From NVTR01 sp036480115 (GTDB lineage Bacteria > Pseudomonadota > Alphaproteobacteria > Rhodobacterales > Rhodobacteraceae): a stretch of DNA of 64,000 nt. This document shows, piece after piece, positions 23,110 to 32,635 of this stretch. The notes beneath the pieces were generated by a model. It did no database searches. It worked only from the letters and a program-made list of their open reading frames with translations, and was not told where the DNA came from. The stretch lies in the NCBI GenBank assembly GCA_965224795.1, contig CBDDAE010000002.1:186001-250000 (forward strand), written 5' to 3'. Within the stretch, counting starts at the first letter, position 1, and every line of letters begins with the position of its first letter. The position numbers and the translations under genes were made by a program.

Positions 23110-24603
23110 ATGACAGAGATTCGCGCGATAAAATTGGACCAAAACACCGAAGAAGACGGCGCGATGCCCCACAATATCGAAGCCGAACAGCAACTTCTTG
23201 GCGCCATCCTGACCAACAACGACATCTATGACCGCATCGCGCCAATCATTGGCCCGCAACATTTTTATGACCCCGTGCATGCCCGCATCTACGAAGTCGC
23301 CCAAACCCGCATCGCCAAAAACGCGCTGGCCTCACCGGTCACACTGAAAGCCTTCCTTGAAGATGACGAAGGCCTGAAAGAACTGGGCGGCCCCGCCTAC
23401 CTGGCCCGCCTTGCGGGTTCCGCCATTTCTTCCTTCGCCGCGCGCGACTACGCCCAGACTATCTATGATCTGGCCATCCGGCGTGAACTGATGTCACTGG
23501 GCAATGAAATTTCCGACAAAGCCGCCCGCGTTGACGTTGAAAGCGAACCCAAAGAACAGATTGTCGAAGCCGAGCAAGCGCTTTACGCCCTTGGGGAACA
23601 GGGCCAGACCGATAGCGGCTTTCAATCTTTCCTCAAGGCCGTCACCGACGCCGTAAATGTCGCCAACGCTGCCTACCAGCGCGAAGGCGGGCTTGCAGGG
23701 CTTTCCACTGGCTTGACTGATATCGACAAGAAACTTGGCGGTCTGCACCGCTCTGATTTGGTAATATTGGCCGGCCGCCCGTCAATGGGGAAAACCGCGT
23801 TGGCCACCAACATCGCCTTCAACATCGCCAAAGCCTACAAAAAGGGCAAACTTCAGGATGGTAGTGAGGGCGCTATCGACGGCGGCGTTGTTGGATTTTA
23901 TTCGCTTGAAATGTCAGCCGAACAGCTGGCTGCGCGGATTCTGTCCGAAGTTTCGGAAGTTCCCAGTGAACAAATCCGGCGCGGTGACATGACCGAAGGC
24001 GAATTTCGCCGCTTTGTCGAAGCCGCCAAACAGCTGGAAGCCTGCCCGCTTTATATTGACGACACAGCCGCCTTGCCGATCAGTCAACTGGCCGCCCGTG
24101 CCCGGCGCTTAAAGCGCACCCACGGGCTGGACGCGCTGTTCGTTGATTATTTGCAACTTGTGCGCCCGGCCACAGCCAAGGACAGCAGGGTGAATGAGGT
24201 TTCGGAAATTACGCAAGGTTTGAAAGCCATCGCCAAGGAACTGGAAATCCCGGTTGTCGCCCTGTCGCAGCTGTCGCGTCAGGTCGAAAACCGCGACGAC
24301 AAACGCCCGCAACTGTCTGATCTGCGTGAAAGTGGCTCGATCGAGCAAGACGCCGATGTGGTCATGTTTGTCTACCGCGAAGAGTATTACAAAGAACGTG
24401 AAAAGCCCGGCGACCATGAGTTGGAAAAAATGGCCAACTGGCAGGCCGAAATGGAGGCCCTGCACGGCAAAGCCGAAATTGTCATCGGCAAACAACGCCA
24501 TGGCCCCATTGGCCATGTTGAACTGTCGTTTGAAGGCCAGTTCACCCGTTTTGGCAATCTGATAAAACCCTGGCAACAGCGCGGCGATGATCAGGAATTC
24601 TAG
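23110..24603 (+). CDS. dnaB: Replicative DNA helicase DnaB
   Basis: 497 residues. The N-terminal DnaB domain (PHNIEAEQQLLGAILTNND) is followed by the RecA-like motor with Walker A GRPSMGKTALATN (around residue 222), the DALFVDYLQL Walker B region (around 340) and KQRHGPIGHVEL near the C-terminus. It is the hexameric 5'-3' helicase of the replisome. The last 17 nt overlap the start of the agmatine-deiminase-like gene in another frame. Confidence 0.97.
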   Translation: MTEIRAIKLDQNTEEDGAMPHNIEAEQQLLGAILTNNDIYDRIAPIIGPQHFYDPVHARIYEVAQTRIAKNALASPVTLKAFLEDDEGLKELGGPAYLARLAGSAISSFAARDYAQTIYDLAIRRELMSLGNEISDKAARVDVESEPKEQIVEAEQALYALGEQGQTDSGFQSFLKAVTDAVNVANAAYQREGGLAGLSTGLTDIDKKLGGLHRSDLVILAGRPSMGKTALATNIAFNIAKAYKKGKLQDGSEGAIDGGVVGFYSLEMSAEQLAARILSEVSEVPSEQIRRGDMTEGEFRRFVEAAKQLEACPLYIDDTAALPISQLAARARRLKRTHGLDALFVDYLQLVRPATAKDSRVNEVSEITQGLKAIAKELEIPVVALSQLSRQVENRDDKRPQLSDLRESGSIEQDADVVMFVYREEYYKEREKPGDHELEKMANWQAEMEALHGKAEIVIGKQRHGPIGHVELSFEGQFTRFGNLIKPWQQRGDDQEF

Positions 24604-25687
24604 GTTTAACCGGTTTTCGCGCCGCACCGTGCTTTCAGGCGGCACACTTGCCCTGACCGCGGGTTTTTGGGGAAAATCTGCCATGCCATTTCAGAACCGC
24701 AATTTATTTGTACCCCCTGAAGAATCTCCGCATGAATTAACTTTCATGCAATGGCCGGTCAGCCGAAAGGTCCACCCCGATCCGTTTTTCTTGCGTATGT
24801 TGCAGGACACAATCGCCAGCATCGCCAATACAATTGCCGAATTTGAACCGGTCATTCTGCTGGCCCATCCAGATCACCACGCCAAAGCCCGGAAATTGCT
24901 GAGTTCAGGCGTCACCCTGTGGGATATCCCGACCGAAGATCTGTGGTGTCGCGACAGTGGTCCACTTTTTGCCCGCGACACCAATGGCAAGCTTTTGATC
25001 AGTCACCTGAGATTCAATGGCTGGGGCGGCAAACAGCTCCATACCAGCGACGGAAAAATTGCACAGGCTGTGGCCGAACGGCTGGGCTTACCACTGGTTG
25101 AAAGCGGGCTAACCGGCGAAGCCGGTGGTGTGGAACATGATGGTCATGGGCTGCTGATGGCCCATGAAAGCAGCTGGCTGAACGCCAATCGCAACCCCGA
25201 CCAGTCGCGCCAGGAAATCGAAACCCGCCTGTTGGCTGCCTACGGCGCAGACCGCATGCTTTGGTCCGCCGGGGTGAAAGACCTTGATATCACCGACTAC
25301 CACATTGACAGTCTGGCCCGTTTCACCGGCCCCGGCCGGGTTTTACTAAACCCGCCAGACAGCCCGGATATGACCGATCCGTTTCACGTTGCCGCGTTGG
25401 ACACACATGATGCCCTGATCGCAGCTGGGTTAAGCGTTGACGTGATCCCCGAACCTGCAAACCCGCGCATTAAATCATTGGATTTCGTCGCCTCTTACGC
25501 CAATTACTACGTTTGCAACGGCGCAGTTATTACCGCGCAGTTCGGTGAACCTGAAACCGACATGCTGGCACAAGAAACGCTCGGGGAACACTATCCCGGC
25601 CGCGAAATTATTGCCCTCAACGTCGATCCGCTAGGTGAAGTCGGTGGTGGCATCCATTGTGCAACCCAGCAATTGCCCGCGTCTTAG
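24587..25687 (+). CDS. Agmatine deiminase/peptidyl-arginine deiminase family protein with Tat signal
   Basis: 366 residues. The N-terminus RFSRRTVLSGGTLALTAG carries a twin-arginine motif and a hydrophobic stretch, so folded export to the periplasm is expected; E. coli-type AguA proteins have no such leader. Catalytic-domain landmarks are WCRDSGPLFARD (near 122), the His-Asp segment DYHIDSLARF (near 240) and the nucleophilic cysteine in GGGIHCATQQ (near 358). It should hydrolyse agmatine or another guanidine to a ureido compound and ammonia. The start overlaps dnaB by 17 nt; without that start the Tat signal would be lost. Confidence 0.86.
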   Translation: MIRNSRFNRFSRRTVLSGGTLALTAGFWGKSAMPFQNRNLFVPPEESPHELTFMQWPVSRKVHPDPFFLRMLQDTIASIANTIAEFEPVILLAHPDHHAKARKLLSSGVTLWDIPTEDLWCRDSGPLFARDTNGKLLISHLRFNGWGGKQLHTSDGKIAQAVAERLGLPLVESGLTGEAGGVEHDGHGLLMAHESSWLNANRNPDQSRQEIETRLLAAYGADRMLWSAGVKDLDITDYHIDSLARFTGPGRVLLNPPDSPDMTDPFHVAALDTHDALIAAGLSVDVIPEPANPRIKSLDFVASYANYYVCNGAVITAQFGEPETDMLAQETLGEHYPGREIIALNVDPLGEVGGGIHCATQQLPAS

Positions 25688-25779
25688 TTCACACCACACA
25701 AGGTTTCGGCTTCACAGGCACGACCCCGTGGGGCATATGGGGGTAACGACGCACAAAGTACCCTTAGAAAGCCCGATCC

Positions 25780-27072
25780 ATGCACGACATCCGCACAATC
25801 CGCGACAATCCTGACGCATTCGACGCCGCCATGGCGCGGCGCGGGCTGGAACCGCAGTCACCGGAAATCCTGGCCCTTGATCAGGCGCGCCGCACCAGTA
25901 TCGCCGCGGCTGAAACGGCACTGGCTGATCGCAACGCCGCCTCAAAACTTGTCGGTGCCGCCAAGGCGTCTGGAGATGACGCAGAATTTGAACGCCTGCG
26001 CACCCTTGTCACAGACAAAAAGGCCGAAATCGCCACACTTGAGGAAACCGCCAAAACCCAGGACGCCAAACTGCGCGATCTGCTGATGTCCCTGCCCAAC
26101 ATCATTGACGACGCCGCCCCAAACGGCAAAACCGAAGACGACAACGTCCAGATCCACACATGGGGCAACCCGCGCAATTTCGCCTTTGACCCTAAAGAAC
26201 ATTATGAACTTGCTGCAGTCCAGGACGGTATGGATTTTGAAACCGCCGCCAAACTCTCCGGGTCCCGTTTTGTGTTGCTTTCAGGAGCAATCGCCCGATT
26301 GCACCGTGCACTGGCCCAGTTCATGCTGGATATGCATGTAGAAAACCACGGGTTAACCGAAACCAATGTCCCGGTTCTGGTGCGCGAAGAAGCCATGTAC
26401 GGCACCAACCAACTGCCAAAATTTGCTGAAGACAGCTATCAAACCACCAATGGCTGGTGGTTGATTCCCACTGCCGAGGTATCCCTGACCAATATTGTCA
26501 GTGACTGTGTCATTGCAGAAAACTACCTGCCCCGCCGATACGTGGCCCACACTTTGTGCTTTCGCTCAGAAGCAGGCAGTGCCGGCAAAGACACTGCCGG
26601 CATGCTGCGCCAACACCAGTTTGAAAAGGTGGAAATGGTCTCAATCACCCACCCCGATGCGTCTGACGCCGAACATACCCGCATGACCACCTGCGCCCAG
26701 AACGTGCTTGAGGCGCTGGAACTACCCTACCGCACCGTCAACCTGTGCACCGGCGATATCGGCTTTGGCGCCATCCGCACCCATGATATTGAAGTCTGGC
26801 TGCCAGGCCAAAACACCTACCGCGAAATCAGTTCGGTCTCGACAACCGGCGCGTTTCAGGCCCGGCGCATGAATGCCCGCTTCAAGCCCGAGGGCGGCGG
26901 CAAGCCCGAATTTGTCCACACCCTGAACGGCTCCGGCGTCGCCGTCGGCCGCTGCCTGATCGCGGTCCTGGAAAACGGCCAGCAAGCAGACGGTTCCGTT
27001 ACCCTGCCCGCAGTGCTGCACCCGTATTTGGGCGGCAAATCCAGCGTTACAGCGGATGGCACTTTGGCCTAA
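25780..27072 (+). CDS. serS: Seryl-tRNA synthetase
   Basis: 430 residues with the N-terminal coiled-coil arm (about 25-105) and class II core: motif 2 LCFRSEAGSAGKDTAGMLRQHQFEKVEMV and motif 3 GSGVAVGRCLIAVLEN. It charges tRNA-Ser, and selenocysteine tRNA where present. The ATG at 25780 has only a weak upstream AGAAAG. No T-box or other leader is evident in the 92-nt gap before it. Confidence 0.97.
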   Translation: MHDIRTIRDNPDAFDAAMARRGLEPQSPEILALDQARRTSIAAAETALADRNAASKLVGAAKASGDDAEFERLRTLVTDKKAEIATLEETAKTQDAKLRDLLMSLPNIIDDAAPNGKTEDDNVQIHTWGNPRNFAFDPKEHYELAAVQDGMDFETAAKLSGSRFVLLSGAIARLHRALAQFMLDMHVENHGLTETNVPVLVREEAMYGTNQLPKFAEDSYQTTNGWWLIPTAEVSLTNIVSDCVIAENYLPRRYVAHTLCFRSEAGSAGKDTAGMLRQHQFEKVEMVSITHPDASDAEHTRMTTCAQNVLEALELPYRTVNLCTGDIGFGAIRTHDIEVWLPGQNTYREISSVSTTGAFQARRMNARFKPEGGGKPEFVHTLNGSGVAVGRCLIAVLENGQQADGSVTLPAVLHPYLGGKSSVTADGTLA

Positions 27073-27132
27073 AGGACTAGGCCATTCAAAGGATCATTGA
27101 ATTTTAACAGTATCTTGGTTTTAGGGAATAGG

Positions 27133-27516
27133 ATGGAACAGTACACTGGCGGTTGCCTTTGCGGCAAAGTTCGGCTTGTGGCAGCAGGCACCCCAAAAAG
27201 GGTTGGCATTTGCCACTGTCTTGATTGTCGCAAACACCATGGCGCGGCTTTCTACGCCGCCGCAATATTCCTGCAGGATGCCGTGACCATCACTGGCAAG
27301 ACACGCGACTATGCCGGACGGAATTTTTGCCCCCACTGCGGTTCTTCAGTTTTCGCGCTTAGCGATGGAGAAATCGAAATTCACTTGGGAGCCTTGGATG
27401 CCTCCGACCATCTGACCCCAACTTACGAAAGCTGGGTTTTGCATCGCGAATCCTGGTTGCCACCGTTTGCGGCCATGCAACAATTTAAGCGTGACCGCGA
27501 CGAAAAGTCGGGCTAA
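27133..27516 (+). CDS. GFA (glutathione-dependent formaldehyde-activating enzyme-like) family protein
   Basis: 127 residues from ATG 27133, preceded by GGAATAGG; an upstream in-frame TTG is less likely. Zinc-ligand cysteines lie in GGCLCGKVRL, ICHCLDCRKHHGAAF and FCPHCGSSVFAL, the CENP-V/GFA pattern. The family is widespread and mostly uncharacterised; true formaldehyde-glutathione activity is not shown by the motif. It is monocistronic between serS and the convergent der. Confidence 0.88.
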   Translation: MEQYTGGCLCGKVRLVAAGTPKRVGICHCLDCRKHHGAAFYAAAIFLQDAVTITGKTRDYAGRNFCPHCGSSVFALSDGEIEIHLGALDASDHLTPTYESWVLHRESWLPPFAAMQQFKRDRDEKSG

Positions 27517-27595
27517 ACCACAAAATCCCTGGTTACAAAGTTTAAACACCCGACTCAGAAATGTTCAAAGAGTTTAAACTCCAGCCCAAATCCAG

Positions 27596-29041
27596 CTATG
27601 CATCCGCCCGGCCCTTGCCCAGATGTTTGCGCAGCCGTGACGGCTTGGATTTGGTTTTACCTTTATAGGGATTCTTGTCGGCCTGACTGCGAAACGTCAG
27701 CCGGATCGGCGTGCCGGGCATATCAAAGTCCAGCCGTAACCCATTGACAAGATAGCGTGAATAGCTGGCGGGAAGCTTATCAGGATAGGATGCCATTACC
27801 ACAAAACCCGGCGGCCGGGTTTTTACTTGCGTCATATAACGCAGCTTGATGCGACGTCCGCCAGGCGCAGGTGGCGGATGTGCCTCAACCATACCGCTTA
27901 ACCATTCGTTAAGCCGGGCCGTTGGTACCCGCCTGTTCCAGACGTCATGGGCACTGATTACAGCCGCTTGCAAGCGATCAATCCCCCTGCCAGTCAGGGC
28001 GGAAACCGTTACCAGAGGTGCCCCGCGTAACTGTGGTAAAAGTCGTTCAAATTCTTCGCGCAACTCTTTGATCTTACTGTTTTTATCGGTTTCAAGATCC
28101 CACTTATTCACCGCCAGAATCACGGCCCTGCCTTCGCGTTCCGCCAGATCGGCAAGGCGCAGATCCTGCTGCTCAAACGGTATTTCAACGTCCAGCAAAA
28201 TTACCACCACTTCGGCAAACCGCACCGCCCGCAGCCCGTCTGCCACCGACAGTTTTTCCAGTTTGCCCTGCACCTTGGCCTTTTTGCGCATACCCGCTGT
28301 ATCAAAAATCCGAACCGGGGTGTCGCCCCAGTCCATCGACACCGATATCGCATCCCGCGTGATCCCGGCCTCGGGGCCCGTCAACAGACGATCTTCACCC
28401 AGTATCTGATTGATAAGTGTGGATTTTCCGGCATTGGGCCGACCCACAACAGCCACCTGCAAAGGCCGGGATTTAGTGGGTACCCGCGGCCCATCCTCAA
28501 CGTCCACATCCACCTCTGGAGAGTCCGCTTCAGCGCGATCTGCAAAGCCATCGGCAATGGGCATCAGCATGGAATACAGCTCATTCATACCTTCACCATG
28601 CTCGGCTGACAGGCGGATCGGTTCCCCCAGCCCCAGCGAATACGCCTCCAGAACACCGGCATCTGCCGCCGAACCTTCGGCCTTATTTGCCGCTAGCAGG
28701 ACATGGGCGTTTTTCTTGCGTAAAATACCGGCAAATATCTGATCTGCAGCGGTTACTCCGGCGCGCGCGTCAATTACAAACAAACAAATATCGGCCATTT
28801 CCACGGCCCGTTCCGTCAGCAAACGCATGCGCCCCTGCAAGCTTTCATCGGTCGCTTCTTCCAACCCGGCGGTATCAATGACGGTAAACCGCAGATCGCC
28901 CAGGCGCGCGTCACCTTCACGCAAATCGCGCGTCACACCCGGCTGGTCATCCACCAAAGCCAGTCGTTTGCCAACCAAGCGATTGAAAAGTGTAGATTTT
29001 CCCACATTTGGGCGGCCAACAATGGCAAGTGTAAAGCTCAT
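27596..29041 (-). CDS. der: Ribosome-associated GTPase Der (EngA)
   Basis: 481 residues with two consecutive GTPase domains: P-loops GRPNVGKST (residues 8-16) and GRPNAGKST (near 200), NKWD (G4 of domain 2) and a C-terminal KH-like domain starting near 380, ending in a basic tail (GKTKSKPSRLRKHLGKG). It acts in 50S subunit maturation. It is the last gene of the operon Tpr protein-bamB-der, an arrangement shared with many proteobacteria. Confidence 0.97.
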   Translation of the reverse strand: MSFTLAIVGRPNVGKSTLFNRLVGKRLALVDDQPGVTRDLREGDARLGDLRFTVIDTAGLEEATDESLQGRMRLLTERAVEMADICLFVIDARAGVTAADQIFAGILRKKNAHVLLAANKAEGSAADAGVLEAYSLGLGEPIRLSAEHGEGMNELYSMLMPIADGFADRAEADSPEVDVDVEDGPRVPTKSRPLQVAVVGRPNAGKSTLINQILGEDRLLTGPEAGITRDAISVSMDWGDTPVRIFDTAGMRKKAKVQGKLEKLSVADGLRAVRFAEVVVILLDVEIPFEQQDLRLADLAEREGRAVILAVNKWDLETDKNSKIKELREEFERLLPQLRGAPLVTVSALTGRGIDRLQAAVISAHDVWNRRVPTARLNEWLSGMVEAHPPPAPGGRRIKLRYMTQVKTRPPGFVVMASYPDKLPASYSRYLVNGLRLDFDMPGTPIRLTFRSQADKNPYKGKTKSKPSRLRKHLGKGRADA

Positions 29042-29089
29042 TTCAGTCTCCGGGAGCGGTTGAAGCGACCGCCTTACACCAGCAATCCG

Positions 29090-30408
29090 TCAACGAAAAG
29101 CCAGAAGCTGCCCTTCAGCGGAAACTAGGTACATGACACCGTCTACAACAATGGGTCTTGTTGCAGCGCCTCCGGGCAGGTTCACCGTTGAAAGTGCCGC
29201 TCCGTCAACCGGATCATAGGACCGCAATTGCCCGTCGCCAGACCCAACCCACAACCGGCCGCCCGCCAGAACCGGGCCAAAATGTGCGTAGATATCGCGC
29301 TGGCGCCGTGCATTTCTTGCCGGAACCAGATTGGGCAATTGAACCCCCCAAATTCGCGCGCCATTACTGGCGTTTAAGCGCAATAATTCTGAACGGTCCG
29401 ACATCAGGAAAACAGAGCCCCCCGTCACCCAAACTGGGCCGGTAGCGCCTTCGTCAGCGCGCCAAATCGTTTCCCCGCTGGTGGCATCAAACGCCAATGT
29501 ACGCCCGGAGGGGTTGCCAACATACAGCACTTTACCCTGCAAAACCGGATCACCTGATACATCGCTAAGCTGGGCATAGGCCTTACCCGGGCGCGATCCG
29601 GCCACGGAACTGCGCCATACCTGAAAGCCACCCTTTGGAAACGCGGCCGCCAACTGGGCCGAACCAAAGGGGAATATCACTAAACCATTGCCGATAGCGG
29701 GCGCGGCCCCACCAACAACACCCGAAACCGAAGGCGGGCTGCCCAATTGCCAGCGAATGCGTCCGTCAACCGTATCAATAGCCCAGGCCCGGCTGTCGCG
29801 GGTCACCACATAGACCAGCCCATTGCCAACTGTCGGCGCACCGGTTGCCGGTGATTCAAGTCGCTGTTGCCAAATCACTGACCCGTTAGCCGGGTCAAGG
29901 GCAACCAGGTCGCCAAAGCCAGTGGTGACGTACAATTGCCCGTTAACAATCGCCAGACCGCCGCCAGAAGCATCATCGCTATGGTCACTGGCGGGGGTGA
30001 GATCCAGTTGCCACAATTGTTGCCCGGAAGACAAAGTTGCCGTGACCCGGGCCCGGCTGTCCAACGTGAAAATCCGGCCATTAGCGGCCACAGGGTCGGC
30101 GGTAATCCGGTGGCGTTTATCGTTGCCCTGACCGATATCTGCGGACCATATCTGCGTAGGCGCGGCGGAAAATGCAGGGATGTTGGACCCGGTGCTCGGC
30201 GTTCCCGGCCCGGTGTGTCCAGTTTGTGTGATTTACAGGTTTGCCTAATCGGATTGGAACTGATTGGTTTGACCGCAGCTTCACTTGTCACACCGGCTAG
30301 GCCGCGTACATTCAGCCGCTCGCCCGGCAACCTGATATCAGGGGTGCCACAGGAGCTTAGCCCAATAAGGGCAGCCAGGCCAACAAGCCCGCTTTGGAAA
30401 ATTTTCAC
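29090..30408 (-). pseudogene. bamB: bamB (outer membrane assembly lipoprotein) with two +1 frameshifts
   Basis: From GTG 30408, behind GAGGG, the frame encodes a lipoprotein signal (VGLAALIGLSSC) and about 55 residues. The recognisable BamB sequence then continues in a second frame (VNHTNWTHRAGNAEHRVQHP), and from about 30176 in a third frame (AFSAAPTQIWSADIGQGNDK to the stop at 29090). Shifts lie near the AAA at 30240-30242 and near 30176. The third-frame part holds about 350 residues of beta-propeller repeats (GNGLVYVVTRDSRAWAIDT and others). Either the gene is inactivated or the assembly has two indels. BamB is a non-essential BAM-complex subunit in model bacteria. Confidence 0.82.
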
Positions 30409-30460
30409 GCTACTGCCCTCATGTCTGCCAACCTCGTAACAACAATGCCGATTTTTCGGC

Positions 30461-31114
30461 TTAGCTTGGGGCCAATTCACCACCCAATGCCACAATCAAC
30501 TGAGAAACCCGCCGACGCAAGCCCGCGGTGACTTCGCCATCGGCTATAATGTCCATTAGGCGTTGTGTTGCCGCTTTAGTATCGCCACTTGATACTTCCG
30601 CCAGGGCCATCTGTTCTTCCGCCAGCAAACGGTAAGGCGCGCCCGGAACGGCAATTGCCTGCAACCGCGCCATTTTGTCTGCTGTTGGAATATCGTTTCC
30701 AAGAATGAGCAACAGTTTTAGCTCAGCCAGGTGGCGGTAGGTGCTGCTTAACGCTGTGTCCTGTGCAACAGCCCGTAAGGTGCTGATCGCACGTTCGGTA
30801 TTTCCATCTTGGGTGTAGTCGCCTGCTGCCACCAACGCCAAAACGGCACCTCTATCGCCCTGGGCTTCAATCTGGTCAAAGGCGGCAGCCCTTGCCGATG
30901 GATCTTCAAGTTGAATTGCGGAAAGGATAGCCGTGCCTAAGGTTTGCGCTTTTGCATCAGCACGGGCTTTTGACCATTCATTGTAGGCTGCCCCGCCAAC
31001 CAAGGTCACGACGAGCAAAATTGGAATCCATCCCCATTTACGCATTTGCTTAAATAGCCGGTCGCGCCGCACCTCTTCGCTGACCTCATCGATGAAACCG
31101 TCAGTGTCGCTCAA
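30461..31114 (-). CDS. Tpr-like membrane-anchored protein (YfgM-like) upstream of bamB-der
   Basis: 217 residues: a cytosolic N-terminus with EEVRRDRLFKQMRKWG, one membrane span (WIPILLVVTLVGGAAY, about 29-45), then a periplasmic helical domain with tetratricopeptide-like repeats (EDPSARAAAFDQIEAQGDRGAVLALVAAGDY...). This layout and the location before bamB and der match YfgM, an ancillary factor at the Sec translocon. The sequence identity to E. coli YfgM is not obvious, so the name is not transferred. ATG 31114 follows AGGAGATAACAGTTG. Confidence 0.85.
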   Translation of the reverse strand: MSDTDGFIDEVSEEVRRDRLFKQMRKWGWIPILLVVTLVGGAAYNEWSKARADAKAQTLGTAILSAIQLEDPSARAAAFDQIEAQGDRGAVLALVAAGDYTQDGNTERAISTLRAVAQDTALSSTYRHLAELKLLLILGNDIPTADKMARLQAIAVPGAPYRLLAEEQMALAEVSSGDTKAATQRLMDIIADGEVTAGLRRRVSQLIVALGGELAPS

Positions 31115-31226
31115 CTGTTATCTCCTGTTTATCGGCCCCTCATACCCCAAGCTATTCCCGGATGCCAATAGCGCCTGTTCAACTCTGACAACTTAGCCTT
31201 GTGCATCGCTTGCACATCCAAATTTT

Positions 31227-31255
31227 TTGACCTAAACTGAACCGAACGGTTTAGT
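31227..31255 (+). promoter_or_regulatory. Promoter of the RND pump with an embedded TetR-type operator
   Basis: -35 TTGACC (31227-31232), a 17-bp spacer and -10 TTTAGT (31250-31255). The spacer is filled by the inverted repeat CTAAAC-N11-GTTTAG (31232-31254), with the inner AACC/GGTT dyad. An operator so placed should occlude RNA polymerase. No TetR gene is in the window. Confidence 0.58.
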
Positions 31256-31348
31256 TGTGATTGACTGCGATAGCCTTGAGAATTGGACCGTTTAGGCCTA
31301 AGTCGGCCACATAAGTTTATATGCCTCGCAAACCGACAAGAGATCACC

Positions 31349-32635
31349 ATGCGAATTTTTCCAATCATCACTGCCCTGCTGGTGATGTCTGCCCTTTATT
31401 TACTGGTATTTGAGCGCGAAAAAATCGTTAGCTATGCGACCGGTGGCAGTGCCAACCAGACGCAAACAGTTTTGGATGAAGCAAATTCATCGGACCCTGA
31501 GGTGCCCCCAAGCGATGAAACGCTAATTTCCGTTGTCGCTATTAATTCGCAAGCGCGCGATATCGCCAGTGCAGTTTTGTTACGCGGTCAGACAGAAGCT
31601 GCCCGTCAGGTTGATGTCCGTTCGGAAACTGCCGGGCTGATTATTTCGGAACCATTGCGAAAAGGCACCCATGTAACGGCGGGGCAAATGCTTTGCCAAC
31701 TGGACCCGGGTACCCGCGAAGTTTCTTTAGACGAAGCGATTGCGCGACTGGCTGAAGCCAAGACCCGCGTTCCCGAAGCTCTGGCCCGCCAGCCAGAAGC
31801 CCAAGCCCGGTTGGCGGAAGCAAAAGCACGGGTAGTGGAAGCAGAAATAAATCTACGGGCTGCAAAGCGATTGTCTGAAGATGGCTTCGCTTCCGAAACC
31901 CGGGTTGCATCAGCGCAGGCGGCCCATGAAAGCGCTACAGCTTCCGTGCAGGCCGCCATGTCTGGCGTGGCCAGTTCAAAATCCGGAACCCAGGGGGCAG
32001 CCGCCGGTATTCAATCAGCCCAGGCCGGTGTTGCTGCTGCCATGCGCGAAATTGATCGGCTAACAATATCTGCACCTTTTGCCGGATTGCTGGAATCCGA
32101 TGCCGCCGAAATTGGGTCGTTCCTGCAACCCGGCGCACTTTGTGCAACCGTCATCCAGCTTGACCCTATCAAACTGGTGGGTTTCGTTCCTGAAACAGAT
32201 GTTGGACGCATTCAGGTCGGGGTCGCGGCCGGGGCCAGGTTGGTAACTGGCGATGAAGTCCAGGGCAAAGTCACGTTTCTTTCTCATTCTGCAGACAGTA
32301 CCACGCGGACATTTCGGGTTGAAATCCAGGTGCCAAACTCTGATTTGGCCATCCGCGACGGGCAAACCGCCGAAATCCTGATATCATCCGCCGGGGAAGC
32401 CGCGCATCTGTTGCCATCTTCCGCGCTTACGCTGAATGATCGGGGTGATCTGGGAATACGGGCGGTGGATGAAACCAACCACGTAAAATTCGTTCCGGTG
32501 CGGGTGTTGCGCGATACGGTTGACGGAATTTGGGTGGCAGGCTTGTCAAGCTCGGTTGATGTGATCGTGGTGGGGCAGGAATACGTGATTGAAGGTGTCG
32601 CCGTCAAAGTCGCTTACCAGGAGGCCAGCCAATGA
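31349..32635 (+). CDS. RND efflux periplasmic adaptor (membrane fusion protein)
   Basis: 428 residues from ATG 31349; an N-terminal hydrophobic anchor (FPIITALLVMSALYLLVF) and a lipoyl/hairpin layout: VRSETAGLIISEPLRKGTHV (barrel-sandwich half), a long coiled hairpin with repeated RLAEAKTRVPEALARQPEA, then ISAPFAGLLESDAAEIGSFLQPG and the beta-barrel. It links an inner-membrane RND pump to an outer-membrane channel. It overlaps the permease gene by 4 nt. No outer-membrane factor gene is present nearby. Substrate unknown. Confidence 0.92.
   Translation: MRIFPIITALLVMSALYLLVFEREKIVSYATGGSANQTQTVLDEANSSDPEVPPSDETLISVVAINSQARDIASAVLLRGQTEAARQVDVRSETAGLIISEPLRKGTHVTAGQMLCQLDPGTREVSLDEAIARLAEAKTRVPEALARQPEAQARLAEAKARVVEAEINLRAAKRLSEDGFASETRVASAQAAHESATASVQAAMSGVASSKSGTQGAAAGIQSAQAGVAAAMREIDRLTISAPFAGLLESDAAEIGSFLQPGALCATVIQLDPIKLVGFVPETDVGRIQVGVAAGARLVTGDEVQGKVTFLSHSADSTTRTFRVEIQVPNSDLAIRDGQTAEILISSAGEAAHLLPSSALTLNDRGDLGIRAVDETNHVKFVPVRVLRDTVDGIWVAGLSSSVDVIVVGQEYVIEGVAVKVAYQEASQ

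Noticed and set aside
30170..30250. Programmed frameshifting or phase variation in bamB
   Set aside because: No long homopolymer, slippery heptamer or repeat tract is at either shift, and two consecutive +1 shifts would be required; mutation or sequence error is simpler.
29936..30439. 167-aa plus-strand frame opposite the frameshifted part of bamB
   Set aside because: Considered as an alternative explanation for the broken frame, but the minus-strand BamB sequence is conserved in pieces and this frame has no family features.
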